From contig NC_064444.1 in NCBI RefSeq assembly GCF_023343835.1, forward strand, positions 14,855,219-14,919,218: DNA of 64,000 nucleotides, written 5' to 3'. A program made the position numbers and the translations under genes. The notes beneath the pieces are model-generated. The model saw only the letters and a list, made by a program, of their open reading frames with translations. It did no database searches and was not told the origin of the DNA. Positions 28,901 through 43,900 of this stretch are shown piece by piece. How positions within the stretch are numbered: position 1 is the stretch's first letter; every line of letters begins with the position of its first letter. This DNA is from Lagopus muta. Its lineage: Eukaryota; Chordata; Aves; Galliformes; Phasianidae.

Positions 28901-31900
28901 GAAATTCAGGGAGTTGGAGCACATGACATAGAAGAGCCTCAAAGAAGTGGATTTGCTTGACCTTCAGAAAAGACAGCTCTGACTGGAGGTATGTTATTGC
29001 TGTCTGCAGCCACTACTTGTAGAATGTAGAAAAGATGGAACCATGGGTGCACAGCAGGAAGAGGAGAGCCAACAGTTAAGTTGAAATATTGGAAAGAAAA
29101 AGGTGCTTTCCTTCTTTTTATTTTTTTTTAAATCACAGAAGAAGTCAAACACTGGAACAAGTGCCAACCTGACAGTAGATCTCTATTCTTTGAGATACTC
29201 CAAATTTCACTAGGCGAAGTTCTAAAGATATTTAAAAGATATATTAAACAAGAAGTGAAGATTTTGTTAGGTTTGAAGAGATCAAATTCTTACCTGAGAT
29301 AGATCTGTTAGATGCTAAGGGAATAAGAGGCACATTGGCTTTCCCTAAATAGCCATCTTCTCCCACTTCGGCATCATCAAATACATAAAATGTTAAGGAT
29401 TCCCATTTCAAGTATAGGTCTAACTCTGCAGTCATTGGCATTTGGAAACACATACAGTCATCTATTTCTGGGTTGCTGCTGCTAGGAATGATGCGAGTAT
29501 CATGGTATGCAAAATCGAAAAACTTGTAGACAACATACGAATTTGGCTGAAGATGTTTCTTTTGGGATTGTAGACGGTTACAACATTTTATTGTAACAAG
29601 GAGCTCATTTAAATCGCCATCTGTTGAAGTGCTGACTTGGTCAGTTCTGGGAATTGGCTGTTTTATATGAAAAAGAAGTTGAATTTAAAAATTAGAATTC
29701 TTATGTCGGCATACTAAGAGATACATAAATAGAACAAATAAGTTATCTAGATGACATCCAACTACTGTTTAACTTTCTATGCCAAAATCTAATTCATTCC
29801 ATAAATTCAACTACAACCCTCTTTGATTGCAGGTGTAAGGAGATAAGAGATTATTCCCTTCAAGAATGTGATTATTTGCCTAATTCTTCTAAAATATTGT
29901 GACCTCTTTGCCATTTGATTATCATGGTAGCAAAGTGTTAAGGATGATTCCACTTTAAGTGGAATGATTATGCCACTTTAAAACCACGGAGTCTGATTTT
30001 GAAAGCTACTCTGTGTCAAGACAAAAAGAACTGCAGTTCTTTATACATGTACTGTTCAATAATTAAAATAGCACAGCAGATTTGCCTTCCCTTTTCTTTC
30101 TCCAAAACCTTTGTATTAACTAAGAAATGACAAAAATCAGCACACAAACAGCAAAAATATATGTTTGAAGTGGAATAAGAAAATGGGTAAATTAATAAAA
30201 ATTAAAGAACAGCACAAAAGCCCAAATCATACAACTGTCTTTAAAGAAGCAATCCCCAACTACATTCACCCCATAAGGCTCTGCTTTCTTTTATGCTAAT
30301 GTGTCACAGCTAATTTCATTCTTCGTACGTAATTATCTGGCTTACGGAACTCAAGAGTTCTGTCTTGTGGTATTTGGGGGAACATGAATCAATTTGATTT
30401 TGCATGATAACATGGTAAATATTTTTATTAAATAACCCACAATGAAATTGGTAGAGACAGCCAATCATGATAGTTTCAGATTTTCCTGAATGTGTAACAT
30501 TTTACACTATTATTTCTAGGCTACAAACAGAATTGGGAAAAAGAGTCTTTATAGCAGTTTATGTATAGTTCACATTTCCATGATTTCTGCCACTCATAAA
30601 GGACGGAGTTTTATATTTATGTGTTTAACTAGTGAAAACCTAAATTTTGGAACACACAACTGAAGGTATTTCTGCAGCTCCAGACTAATAGAAACTGTAA
30701 CATAATGTAACCACCTACACCATTTCTACATGACTTTCAGTTTCTGTATGAAGCATCTCTGAGAACTGCAGTGTTTCAAACATCTACTTTAAAAACTGTT
30801 CATTTCTGCAATTTCTCCTGTTCTATTTCCTCCTTAACAACCAGCATATTTCAATTGCTTGAATTTCCAGTTTTAGAATAATTACAACAAAATGCTCTGC
30901 TCCATGTGCCTTATCTTCGATCTGCGTTTGGATTTGTAACGTAGCTAGAAATAACAATAAAAAAAATAGAGAAAACTACAGATTTGAGCATTTCACAATG
31001 GCCAGATTTTAAGAGTCAGTTAAAAATACCTTGGAGTTAAAAATACCTTTGAGTAAAAACTGATTTAAAGCAAATGTTACACTGTTGTCAAGCCCAAAGA
31101 TACTCTGAAAATACCTACACTGACCCTTCACAGAATTTGTACATCATACTTCCCAGCATACATTAGGGAATCAGTACAGATTTTGGTTCAATATAAACTC
31201 ACATGGTTGTATAGTAAAGAACATTAAAGTCATGCTAGACATAGAGTTGTTTTTCTCAGTTAGTTTAGCAAATAAATCACTACCACATAAAGTTTTATAT
31301 CACGATAATTCTCTTCATCAAGTAATAAATGAAATAAAAACAAAAAGTTTATTATCTCAATGTCAATGTATGCAAACATTATGAACTTTTAAAACTTTCT
31401 GAACAATTGCTTCATCTGTAATACCTCACTGAGACCTGGCTGGTTTAACATTCCTGAATAATCCACTACGATACAATGTAAACAAAATCTGGCTTTTACA
31501 GGTTAAGAAAAATAAATACAATATTTATGTAATAATTTCAAATGTTCTAATGACAGTCTATAAAAGCAACTGAAGTTTAAGACTTTGCCTCTTCAGCAAA
31601 ACTCCAGCTGTGCCAATGTGGAAAAAAGAAAATGCAATGGGGAAAAAAAAAAAATAAAAAAATCCAAGAGTTAATCCAAAGCTACGTAATACAAAACCAA
31701 GCATACCTGGAATGGTGATCCGTCTTCCCTCAAACTGGGTGTTATATACCCTCGAGCTTTGGAGTTCTCTTTGTAAAGACCAATGGATCGATCCATAGGA
31801 GCTCGTAACCGGATCCAGTATTCTAAAGTACCAAAACCTTCGACATTTCCATTCACTCCTAAGGAAAGATGGAATCACACTTTCACTTCATCTTAGAATG

Positions 31901-34900
31901 ACTTCAAAACAATGATTTAAATTAAAAGAAACAACAACACATCCCAAAGCCAAACCAAAACCCCACTGTAGATCCTACTATTTGAAGTATTTTCTACTGT
32001 AACCAGACCTTTTCTGCCCTTTTGATGCTTTGTGAGTATTAATTACAAGCAGACCTCTTACCTCTTCAGCAGACTTAACAGTTATAACTACAACCATAAT
32101 TTCTTCGGTTACATATTAATGAAGGGTGAGGGTAGATAACTATGACATTTGGGCCAAGTATCAAGCACTGATATTTGACAGTCTTATAAAGCAGAAACAT
32201 TTTAGGTTTTCATGCATATTACACTCATCAGATTAGTTATATATGTGAGAGTAAAATAATTTAGTTTCATTTAAGCTCATTACAAGATCTGATTGAAATT
32301 ATTTTTTCATAGTTAAGTAAGTAGTTAAGTAAGCCACCTTGTACAAACAGTGATCTTAGAGAATGAAGGAAGCCTGCATTAAACAACTAAACCACAAATA
32401 ACATATAAAGCAATAATGAAAAATGAAAGAGAATGTCAGATTTTGAAGATCTTCTCTGCAGTGTTCATAGAAAAACAGTGAAATATGAGTAGTACAACAG
32501 TGCAAACAAGAACATTGCTCTAACTACTTTTCTCCACGCTGTCATCATATAATTATATTGAGAAATGTAATACTATCTTAATAAAATCACCTTTACTTGT
32601 CTAATTACACTTGGTAAGTAACTTCTGTACAAGACAAAGAATCTCCTGCTATTTTTAGACAAGATTCTCTAATGCTATTTTCAGCATGTAGTAAACTTCT
32701 AATATGTCACATCAGGTAATTTTATTAATGTCATCTTTGTACTCATTGATTATTGGTAAAATTGTACCTGTCTGAAGAGCTAGAATCAACAAAAATGCTG
32801 CACATCCAATGTAAAAGTTTTTTTAATCCATTCCTTTTTCTTTTTAAATAGCAATACATAAATTAATTGGTGATCAAACATAGATTACTGGTCACATCAT
32901 CACACCAAACAAAATACTTTTTCATATGTTAATTACCGACTAAATCCCCCGAGCCGTAGATCCTCCCATTCTGTTCCAGGGTTTCATGGAGGGCCACCTG
33001 GCATATTGCTACTGTTTCATGGTCTCTGCCATATGCATGGTGAAACTCAAGAGTGATACTGTTACTCCTCAAGTAGTTCAAGAAGCAGTCATCAATCTTC
33101 ACGCGATGCTGAGAAGTGAAGTGATATAACTGGGTATTTCCATACAAAACAGGAGTTGTTTCAAGTTGGAAGTCATAAAATGTAAAACAACAAAAAGTTG
33201 CAGGTTCACGGTCACCAAAAGCATGCACAGCTGCAGAAGACAGAGTGATCTTGTTGATATGAAATTCAAAAAATCCCTGTCCTCTTTCTAAATGTAGAGT
33301 TGCATCAGATTTATTCACTGGATTGACTGGCAGTATTTCTGGTCTGGGTTTGTACCGTTTAGTACTGTAGACAACATCTCTCAGTTGGGCTGCAATAAAG
33401 AAAATGGGAGCTACAACATGACTGTTTAAAAATCAAATATAATTCATGCTTGCTCAGAGAAGTAAAAGTATAATTCAATTATATTAACAATATTAAATTC
33501 TTAAATAAAAAACAAACAACCGACACAAATTGCACACTTCAAATCAGACATCCATGGCTAGCTTAGCATGCTGAAAATACTCACACAATGCAGTTGCATC
33601 AGTATAACACAGACTGCTAGAAATTAATAACAGTAAAAAGCCAAAATGCAGAAGCCTCATATGATGATCAAAGTAAGTATTTTTATGCTAAAATTCAGCA
33701 GAAACTTAGGAAGTGTATTTTTGAAGGGTTGAACTACAAATTATATCACGTGCTGAGGAAAGAAAGAATAAATGGTTACGGAATTAAGACATAAATCATC
33801 ATGCAGTCCTTCAGCACAGAACATGCAACTTGGAGACAAAATATGATGAATGTTGTTACATTGAGCTTAGTGAGTTATCCCGTTTTGGGCTTCCATTTTC
33901 TATTTATACTATACAATAAGGTCATTAAAACAATTTCAGATTCATGATGTTAAAATATTCTGTAGGCATATTATGCCATAACTTTGAGAGGTTTTGCAAC
34001 ACACAAAAAATTACGTAATTACTGAACAGCTAAATAAAAAAATTTGACCACAAACACATAATTTACCCATAGAGGCTTGGCCACTTATACTGCAACAGTT
34101 GCAGCATATAAAGCACCTTCTTGACTTTTATTTAATAAGTAACAAGTCAATAAAACATCATATAGATAACGGGCCATGGAGGACCTGATCTTTCTGTTAG
34201 TTTCAAGAATTAAAAGGCGTTTCACCCGATGAACAAGCTTTGCAATCTAAGAACAGTAAAAAAAAAATTGAAGGAATTAAATATGATTCAAAAATACCTT
34301 CAAGGTTTTTGATGCATTCAGCCCTATTATCAAGAAGATGGACATACTTTTCTATTTTTAACTCATAGCCTTTCTGTAGACTTTCCATCTTCTGCGCCAT
34401 TGCCTCAAATTCAGTCTGAAAAAAAAAATTACATGTGAAAAGGACCACTGAAGCATATCTACATTGATATTGCACACACTTTTGGCTACAAAAGAGAAAA
34501 TACAGTTAGGTTTAAGAATTTGCAGTAAAGAAAAATAGCAAATTTTAATTCAACACCACAGCAATCAGTTCTAATTTTAGCAAAATCTAAAATTATTATT
34601 GAGGAAAACTGACTAGTGATTCATTCAGAATAATATTCCTAATAGTTTTTGTAAAGATTGTATTATTAAACCTCAGATGGATCAAATGAAAACCAAAATA
34701 TCATCTGCAATAATCCAGCACAAGAGGCTGAAAGCAGAGCGCTGTGGAAAAGGAAGCTTCATAGATAAGTGTGCGTACTGTTTTTCCTGTGTGGGCCTGA
34801 TAAGAGCTCTGAGATAATCCCATGAAACCAAAAGCTTAAGGGCTCTAAACAGGGTGAGTTAAAAGATTGAAATTGCAGTTATTTGGATCTTGTGGTTTTT

Positions 34901-37900
34901 GAACACTTCTTTCAGCATGAACAAATTTTATGTTAGGTTACTTCATAAAACAGACTGGCTTGGATGATGAATTTGGAAGCTTGAATTATAACTTCATTTT
35001 TTCACGGTGGAACAAGTTCCAGTGCTACAGATATTGAAATGTTATCATTGTGTTATCTACCACTATGAGTGGAGTTTAATACCTTGTAACCTTTGGTAAT
35101 CTTATGCTGTACAACTAACATATTCCTTGTCTTTTCAAGTTCGTGCACTGTTTCCACATGTATTAATTGCAGCTTCTTCATGGAACGTTCCAAATCTTCA
35201 GGGCTACCATCACCTTCTTTTTCCAAACATAAAAGGTCCTCATTCTGCTGCTGCTTTCGAACCTAGAGCAAATTTTAAAAATTACTAGAGAATTACTCTT
35301 GCAAAATATCTAGATGTTTTTGTGCATAGTTTAATATAGCACTGAAAGGAGGACACATGGTAACACAATAAAAATGCCATGGACCTGCACCCGCCACAGT
35401 TTTATTTAGTAATGTAAACTTCCAATTGTTGTACATTTCAAATGTATGAGATATTCAGAAGCAATCACTCTTCTCAATCCACCTCATTCATTTACCTTCT
35501 ATATACTCGATAACTACGCTCCAGTGAATGCCCAAGCCTACATTACTGCTATTACTAATACTGATGTTTCATTTTTGATCTTCTTGCTTTACTTCTTTTG
35601 TTATCATTACAGAATTATTAGCTTTCAAGTAGCAGTAAGATTATCGTAAACTTTATAAATTTCAGTAAACATGGTTTAAATTAAATGCAAGTCTTCAAGA
35701 ACAGTGGAAACTTAAAGCACTCAATTCTTTCCTGCTCACTTTCAATTCAGTTCTGACAAAAAATAAAACTACAACTTATGAGCAAGAGAAAAAAACCCAG
35801 CTTTTTCTATGTATTTCTCTATTAGTAAACATAGACAGGGCAACTAGTTAGCTGTGAGGTTGCTCTAGCACTTTTTCAGAGCAACAGTTAGAATGTGCTC
35901 AAAACAAATGAAAGAATTAAAAAAAGAAAATGTTTTTAATCAACATTACAGGAAGAACAAGATAGTGTGATTGCTCATTTAAATGAGAAAGAGCAAGTTT
36001 TTCAGAAAACACTACAGAATCTGGCTTGAATTCCCCTTTAGCGTTATTGCAAATCCTACACAACTCTAGGTATGAAATCCTAGTGAAATCTAGGTAACTT
36101 TAAATTTCATTCTCAAAATTTTCATCTTTCCTTTTGCTTCATTGTAACTGAAAAATAACCTGTGCACACATATATGCAGGAAGCATGAACTACTGCAGAA
36201 ACAATCCAGCCCTTGAGAACCCAAGGCATTGTGTCCAAAACAGGTAACAGGAAATAGTGAACCAAGAACTAAAACATTTTTAAAAATGAAGAAGAAAAAA
36301 ACAAAGAATTCTTTGCAAGTTATCTTTATGAGCAAGAGAGCTTCATTGAGTTCTGTTGCATCAACATCAACATAACATTCCTGAAAGACAAATACTCAGT
36401 GAAGAGGTGGTATCAGATGTGAATGAACATTGAAGAAATACATTCAGGATAACAAGATGCATTCTCACAAGACCACTAGACATGATATTTTGAATATTAT
36501 TCTTTTACTTTCAAGAAGTATTTGCACTACAAATAAAGCACAGAATGTTTTTCTTGGTCGTTTTCTAAAAAGAAGATTTTACCTTGGTCAATGAATTCAT
36601 GCGATTTTTCAGTTCATCTAGCTCTTGCTTACTTTCCAGGTAGCGTGATTGCAGGTCTTTGTTCTCCTGCATCAGCTTTTCCTTTTGATCTGAACATGGG
36701 GAAATAACAAAACATTGCTTAACTCAACTATAACCAAAATCAGCTTGCTTTTTCATATTACTATATGCATTAAAATGACACTGAAAGATGTAGAAACTAC
36801 ATCTACATTGAAATACATTCTACATTGAAATCTTATACTAGCAGCAAACTAGGAGGGAGCTGGGTAGGAACCTGCTTAGGTCTGGTAGATGTGTACAGAT
36901 TAAAAAAAAAAAAAAAAAGACAACCTAACCATTCTTACATTTATGAGGACAGACCAATAGGCAAGGCTATATAGTATGACTTCACTGGGTTTTTGCTTTT
37001 GGGGAAGGTTGGGGAAGAGAAGAGTCTGAGTTCTCAGTCTGAATAACTTAACACAATTTCACTTCTGAGTCAATGAATAAAGAGATTTTCTATAAATACC
37101 CACTAATGCAGAGCTATTTCCACACTGACTTACCAGGAGCAACAGGAAGAAATTTGTTTTGTGATAGAAAAAACATCAGGATTAGAACAAATAATTTAGC
37201 TATAGCAGCCTGCGTTCTTTCACACAGAAAAGTTTTAAAAACACAGAAGCTTCTAAGGAACAAGTAGTACTTTCCTGTACGCTCTCCTCTCCAGTTAAGT
37301 TATTCTCTTGAGAACAGTGTATTTTCACCTTTTTTTTTCTGCTGCATTTTTTATATAATGCATTGAAATACCATGAATTCATATTCCAGATCAGAACGAT
37401 AGAAACGTTAACTGTCAGCTTGACAGGCAAGCATTAGCTGTTGTAACTCCCATCTGCACTGGTGGGAGTTGATGGGTATAACATTACACACTTAGTTGAG
37501 AATATATACTATAGCTTTCAACAGATATTCCACAATATCATTTTAATGCTGGAATCTTTTCCCGTTGACCTTCAGGGCACGAAGCACAACTTCACTATTT
37601 TCACAGAATAGCTATTCAGTTTTGAGTATTGAACTCAGCAGGAAACAGGTGGCTGAAATACTGGTCTCAAGGGGTTGGGCATGTTTCAAAAACTGACATC
37701 AGGTTAGTTTTAATTTTGCAGAGTTTATATATCAAATGACATCTTCACTAAAAATAAATCATCTGTAGAACCATTCATTGATCCTTTACACAGTAGTCTT
37801 CTCACCCATGCATGCTGGGAGTCCGCAGGAGCCATTTTCAATTCAAATAGCAACTAACCAGTAAAGCTTTAATTCTCTGCAGTCACGAGAAAAAAGCAAT

Positions 37901-40900
37901 GTATTTGTACATCTGAGAAGAGACTACACTAAGCTCAAAAAAAAAAAAAAAAAAAAGCTAAAAATAATCAAGTATATAAGAAAACAGTTAAGCCTTCTGA
38001 TAAATACAGGAGTGAGACAGCAGTGAGGGTGGTAACTTGTAGACTCTCAGAAGTAATATATTCAATGGCTGTTGGGTGGGGGGTCTCTCACAGGAAAAAA
38101 AAGAATCTCCCATGCTGATGTTGTTTCTTTTTCCTACATTATAAACTGAGATCTGAGCTGGAGCTTTTTTCAGGAATGAGGAGACAAGATATTCCTCTTC
38201 AAGCACTCTTATCAAACTGTCACTGATTTTCTGTCGTTTTCTGTCCACAGCAGCAATCTTAGTTCACTGCTTTTCTAATAGCCCCAGTGAAGGTTTTACA
38301 GATATTTTTAATATGGCAAACTATTAAGGGTAAGCATGAGAGAAGTTTTGCATTAGTTCTAGGCATCCAGTTAGGACAAAAAGTAATTCAATTCTTCTGC
38401 TTTTAAAAATGATGGCATTGAAGACAGATACCCCAAAATATTACACTGCTTAAGTTTTTCCAAAGACAAAAATCCTATATATATATATATATATAGACCT
38501 TGAAGGGTGTTAGAAAATCCACTTAAGCTGTAGCAAATTCAATGCAACAGAAACTGAAAACATAGTATCCTGTTGATCTATAAGCCCTGAAGGCCTATTT
38601 TGGGAAGGGCTGGTAAAGGTGAACACGAGCCATAATCATACAAAGTACTTACAAGTTCTCTCACTTCATTCTGTTAGACTGACCACAAGTGTGCTACCTC
38701 TTAAAAATACACACTTAAGGAAAAAAATCTGTAGAGTATTTGGTTTACTTCCTGTCCATTCTCTTTCTGTAAACTTCTTGTTGGCACAATATATCACAAT
38801 ATTGAGATAACAGATTGCTAGGTTCTAAAGATTCCCTGAATTGTTCTACATCACAGGAAAAACACATATGAAATCAGATTTTGAGAACAAACCTGTTGTT
38901 ACTGTAAATGTACACAACTGTGAATAAAAATGTGTGTACACTCAAAATACAAAAATAATCTAAATTCACTAAATTGAAGGGTCTATATAGATTTCATGTA
39001 CCATTTATTGTACTCACACAATAAATGAATTTAGACTAGTGGCTTAAAAGTGGAAAAAGACTGTCTTCTTGCCTATAAGGGGGAAAATATTGACCCACTG
39101 AAGAATTAATGCAATTGGAGTTTAAGAATCTTCATTCAACACATAACCTGTATTAAGTCAATTTCTGTACTAAGGATAGTCATAACTTAAGCACGCTTTT
39201 CCACGTCCTTGTAAAAGTCAGCTTTGAATTCACCGCTACTAAGAAACTACATTTTTCTGCAGAATATATCCATACTCCAACACCAGAGAAATTCACATCA
39301 TGAAAAAACAGTTACTTCAAAAATGTACCTCTCTCTACTTTGAGCTTGTCAAGGATTTCATCTTTCTCTGCTAAACTAGACTTGATAGCAGTCTCTAGTT
39401 CATTTTTCTCTGCTAAACTAGACTTGATAGCAGTCTCTAGTTCATTTTTCTCTGCTAAACTAGACTTGATAGCAGTCTCTAGTTCATCTTTCTCTGCTAA
39501 ACTAGACTTGATAGCAGTCTCTAGTTCAGCAATTCGCAGTTTCAGTTGCTCTTCCTTTAATTTCCATTCCTGTTCACGGGTCACACTGAAGACACTGCAA
39601 TAAAACATGTGGCATATGAAGAACTTTTCAAAATCAACTTCAACAGAAAATAATAAAGAAGAAAGCCTTTTGTGGCACAGAGACCGCTGTCATCATGTCT
39701 TAGGAATTAAGTAAACATATGCTGGTCTGCTGCTGTTGAAACCAAGGCGCCTTTCTCAGGCTGTGGTTAAAAAACATGAAAGAGTTTGTGGGATGAGCAA
39801 AGGAACTGGCCTTAATTTAGAGCTCCAAAGTCAGAAAAGTTGGCAACACACAACATTTGTGGGACTAGAGAAGGAATTCAGATGCGTATTCCAGAGTAAT
39901 CCACAGCTTCAAACCTCAGCAACTGACAACTAACAAAACCATTCTTTCCGCATACAAAACCTCTTAATGCAGAGAACTAGGATCACCCACCTGATTTCTT
40001 TTAAATCTGTGAAAGATGCAGAGCCTAAAGTCAGTTGCCTGTTCAAAGAAACGCTGACCACAAAGTGACAACAGCTTTCTCATAATGTAGAACAACAATT
40101 CTGATACCGATTAAGAAATAATAAGTAATCTTTCTTCCACTTAAAGAAATAAAAAACTGAGGTGGGCAGACATTAGAATAATTATTTTTCCTGTAACACA
40201 TTATTTACTTGTAAACTACCAATCTGGGTGTAGTAAGGATTGCATAGACACAGAATCAGAACTGCTGAAACCACAACAAAATGTGCAGTTAAGACTGAAA
40301 TATAAGTAAAGACGTTACCTAATTTACAGTACAACTCCCAGGGGGTAAGAAGACATAGTAAATGCTGTGTTTTCTTGTAATTTATACATTGAGTACTATG
40401 GTCTTCATGTTATTATTATCAAGTAGTTTCATTATTGACCAGAAAAACGCCCTTCATCTTGAAAACAGTCATAAAGCAGTTTACTGACAATAGTATTCAT
40501 TAATAAGTGAGTTCTCTCCACTATGCACTTTGGTGAAGCTATCTGGTTAAAAAAAATAACTTTTCTTTTTGTACTTCTGCCATACAGGTATTCATCGATC
40601 TATCCATTCATCTATCTATTCCAGAATTTCACATAACAAAAGCCACAACTGGAAAAAAAGAAACAAAGAGAAGAAAGAAATAGGGCAGAAGGGACAGCCC
40701 ACATAGTTTGGAAGACTGTACATGCTGACTGAATAGCAACTGCCAGTTTTGAGGGCAATGACTACACAAAGTGTTTGTGAGTACATAAAAATGAATTTAT
40801 ACCTACAGCATATTTGAAGAATGACTTGAAGATTAAAGAAAAAATGTAGCTTGAATTCTCAGCTCCAACACCTTTAGCAAGAGTTTACATTCTCAACTCC

Positions 40901-43900
40901 CAGTCTTCATAAAAATACTTTCATCACTCCCTAAATTCTTTTTCTCAACCCATACCCAATCTCTATTTGGATTGAAAAAAAAACCCACCTATTTTTTGAG
41001 ACAGTTCTCTAAATACGTACTGTCATACAGGATGATAGTGCCTCTCACAGCACGTGTGAACTTAACCAATGATTCCAGTCCTACAATAACATATACTTAA
41101 CCTTGCTGTGCCATAGTTTTGAACATAGTATGCAGTAAATACAATGCACAGAACCCACAATCACTTTGGTAGGTAATGTTACACAGCTGCAGAAAAGACA
41201 GCATGGTTTACAATTGCTTAGACTTACCACTCTTCGAAGTGTGACTGGCTTTGATAAGGAAAGAATAAATCTTAGCAAGATAAGATATAAAATATCTTTA
41301 GTTTTCAAACTTTTAAAATTTTTGAGTTTTTTTTTTTACCATTGTGTCTAGCTATACATGCATTCAATATCTTTATGTACACTTACTTCACATAAATATG
41401 CAGCTACACATTACTTCAGTTTTTCAAAGATTATGCTGTCACAAAAATAAACAACACAGTAATGTTATTTTCTGATAGTAGTTCAGCATTTAGATATTTA
41501 AATGAACATCAGTTTGGCAAGAAGCCTATATAATGCTAATATTCATGTCCCTTTGAACAGAGCCCACTTCTGCTGTTTTCTCCCTTTGAATTTTAAGATT
41601 ACTGTTACTTGAATTCATGTGCAATTTCTTTGCACAGTTACTGTATTCGACTGGAGACAGAGCCATCTGGGTAACTATAAATGGTCAACCACATCTGGCA
41701 CCGCTTCCTTTGGAGAGAGTTTAAGCATTTCTAGATTTGCATTACAAGGTCATATGAAAACAATTCCTTCCAATCTTTAATCCAAATGAATTGTTTTCTT
41801 GCATAGTGACTACATAATAAGAGTCAACTGACAAATTCATACTTGTTCTTTGTAAACTTTTCAGATCTAATTTTCAGCCTTAGTCTTGGCAAAATTCCCA
41901 TCAACTTTGAAAGGAGTTTCCAATAGAATGACATTTTCAAGAAAAGGGCTCGTCTTTTACAGCCCTTGTGAAAAAACAAACAAAAAACAACATCAAAAAA
42001 AAAAAAACACACGAGGAAACATTAATAACCTGGCACTTGTGGACACTGGCCTGCCCACAGCAGGCAACAGGCATGCTCTAATATGCTTGCATTGTTCTAA
42101 CTGGCATCAGAAAAGGTTGTCCATTAAACAGTAGATTTAATTAAATGATTTACCTGTTTGATAGCTTATCATAGCTTTCCTTCAAGACTTCCTTCTCTTG
42201 CTCTAGATCATTTATTCTTTGCTGTAACTAAAATGAAGAAGAAAATTTTAAACGCAAAAAGATAGTAAGGAAATATCAAACAGTAAACTGTAAGAATTTA
42301 AAAAGATGATTACTTAAAACTTGATATTGTAAGTATTGTCAGGAAGTCTTACTAGTCTTTTTCATATAACCGTGTCTAATAAGCTACAAAATACTTCAAA
42401 AACTTTTTTCCACCATATCACGAGCTCTCTCATAATCCTCATGTGAGGTTGTGAGTCAGCATGCATGAGCTGAAGAACAACAGTATCTAGTTATTTTTTT
42501 GTCTTAAGCTGTAGAATTTATTTTTTTTTCTTTTGCATTAGAAATGCTTAATTCACTAAATAAATAGCAAAATACGATCAACGAGTCAAGTATTATGATT
42601 GCTTCTCCTTAACATACCACTTGTTAAGTATTAGAATTGCTAACGAAATTCTGTGCATTTCTTCAATGTCCAAACACTGGTGCAGTGATTACGCAGCTTG
42701 GCTGACAAGTATGGTTTGCAACTTTATGAAATGCAAGTAGCAACCATGGGATTTTCTCTCCAATGTGTTAGCTGTGGTATGATCAGGTCAGTCTTCTAAA
42801 TACATTTGAAAAGTCTATTTACTCTTCAGCAATGAAAAGGTAGTTTCCCTTATCTGTGTATATCACCCAAAGCAGTTTCTAGCCATCTTGGACACAATCT
42901 CACCTCCTCTGTCCTTTGCTTGCTAATAGTCACCAACTGCAATTCGTTTTTAAGACGAAGGCACTTTAACTGCTCTTCTTTAAGCCGGAGACTCAGCTCA
43001 TCACTTTTTGCTATTAACTGATCATGGCTAGCCTTCAAATTCCTCTCGTTCTACGAAAAAAAAAGAAAATCATGGGGAGGCGGAGTCAAAAAATATGCAG
43101 AATATTGTAACATGTTATCACTGTAATCAGTGATCATTGTAATGAGTGATTTTCTAACAGTGTTCCCTCCTGGCAGCATTTGATACATATTCACAACGTA
43201 GTCAATAGGAGACACTCTTGAACTAAGAAACTGGAAAAAAATTCAATTACACATGGCCAAGAGAAGGTAGCATTCTTGTTGCCTTCGTGAACGTTAAACC
43301 CCCCATTTAGTCATAATGAAAAGAACCAAGATATACATCTGTTAAACAATTAAAAGATTTTGCTGTGGTTACAGTGGTTAGACATGCTGACCAAAAACAC
43401 TGCAGTAGCAAGCAAAAATGAATGCTGACCACAGTTATGTTAATCACAGAACTTGCCGCAGATCTGTTAACCCTTAGATGTAGATACATAACTGTTTCAT
43501 AATCCCAATATACTAGGCTGTATTTCATCACTAGCAGTAATTTAATAAAGGACTTGTGATTTCTTTTAAGTTTTAATTTAGTCTAATTGTTACTATTAGG
43601 GCACATTTAACCAATTTTTATATTAAATGAAGGATACTGATAGAAACTCTATTTCCAGAATATTAGTTAATGTTACAGTGTCTGCATTTCATAATATTTA
43701 ATAATACCTCATAAAATATTTTCATGTAAAACACATTTGAATTATGACTTGGGGGGAAAAAAAAACACCCTAAAAGCCAATCTCCTGTTTAATAAAATGT
43801 CTATATGACAAATACATGTGTAAGAACAGATAATGTTCAATGGTTATATACAAAAAACTGTAACCTTCGTGTTTTCCTTAAAATATTCCTAAAAAGTAAT

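Larger units (their letters stand above)
36690..39328 (-). other. RPGRIP1L intron 9
   Basis: Contains A17 and A20 runs and the (TA)10 microsatellite; no exon recognised. Confidence 0.85.

Noticed and set aside
37801-37830. CATGCATGCTGGGAGTC as a possible promoter-type motif
   Set aside because: It lacks the ACTACA part of the ZNF143 motif and sits in an AT-rich intron without CpG enrichment.
39340-39603. Repetitive plus-strand frame with [11 protein letters not shown] units
   Set aside because: Mirror of the coding minisatellite of RPGRIP1L coding exon 9 on the other strand.
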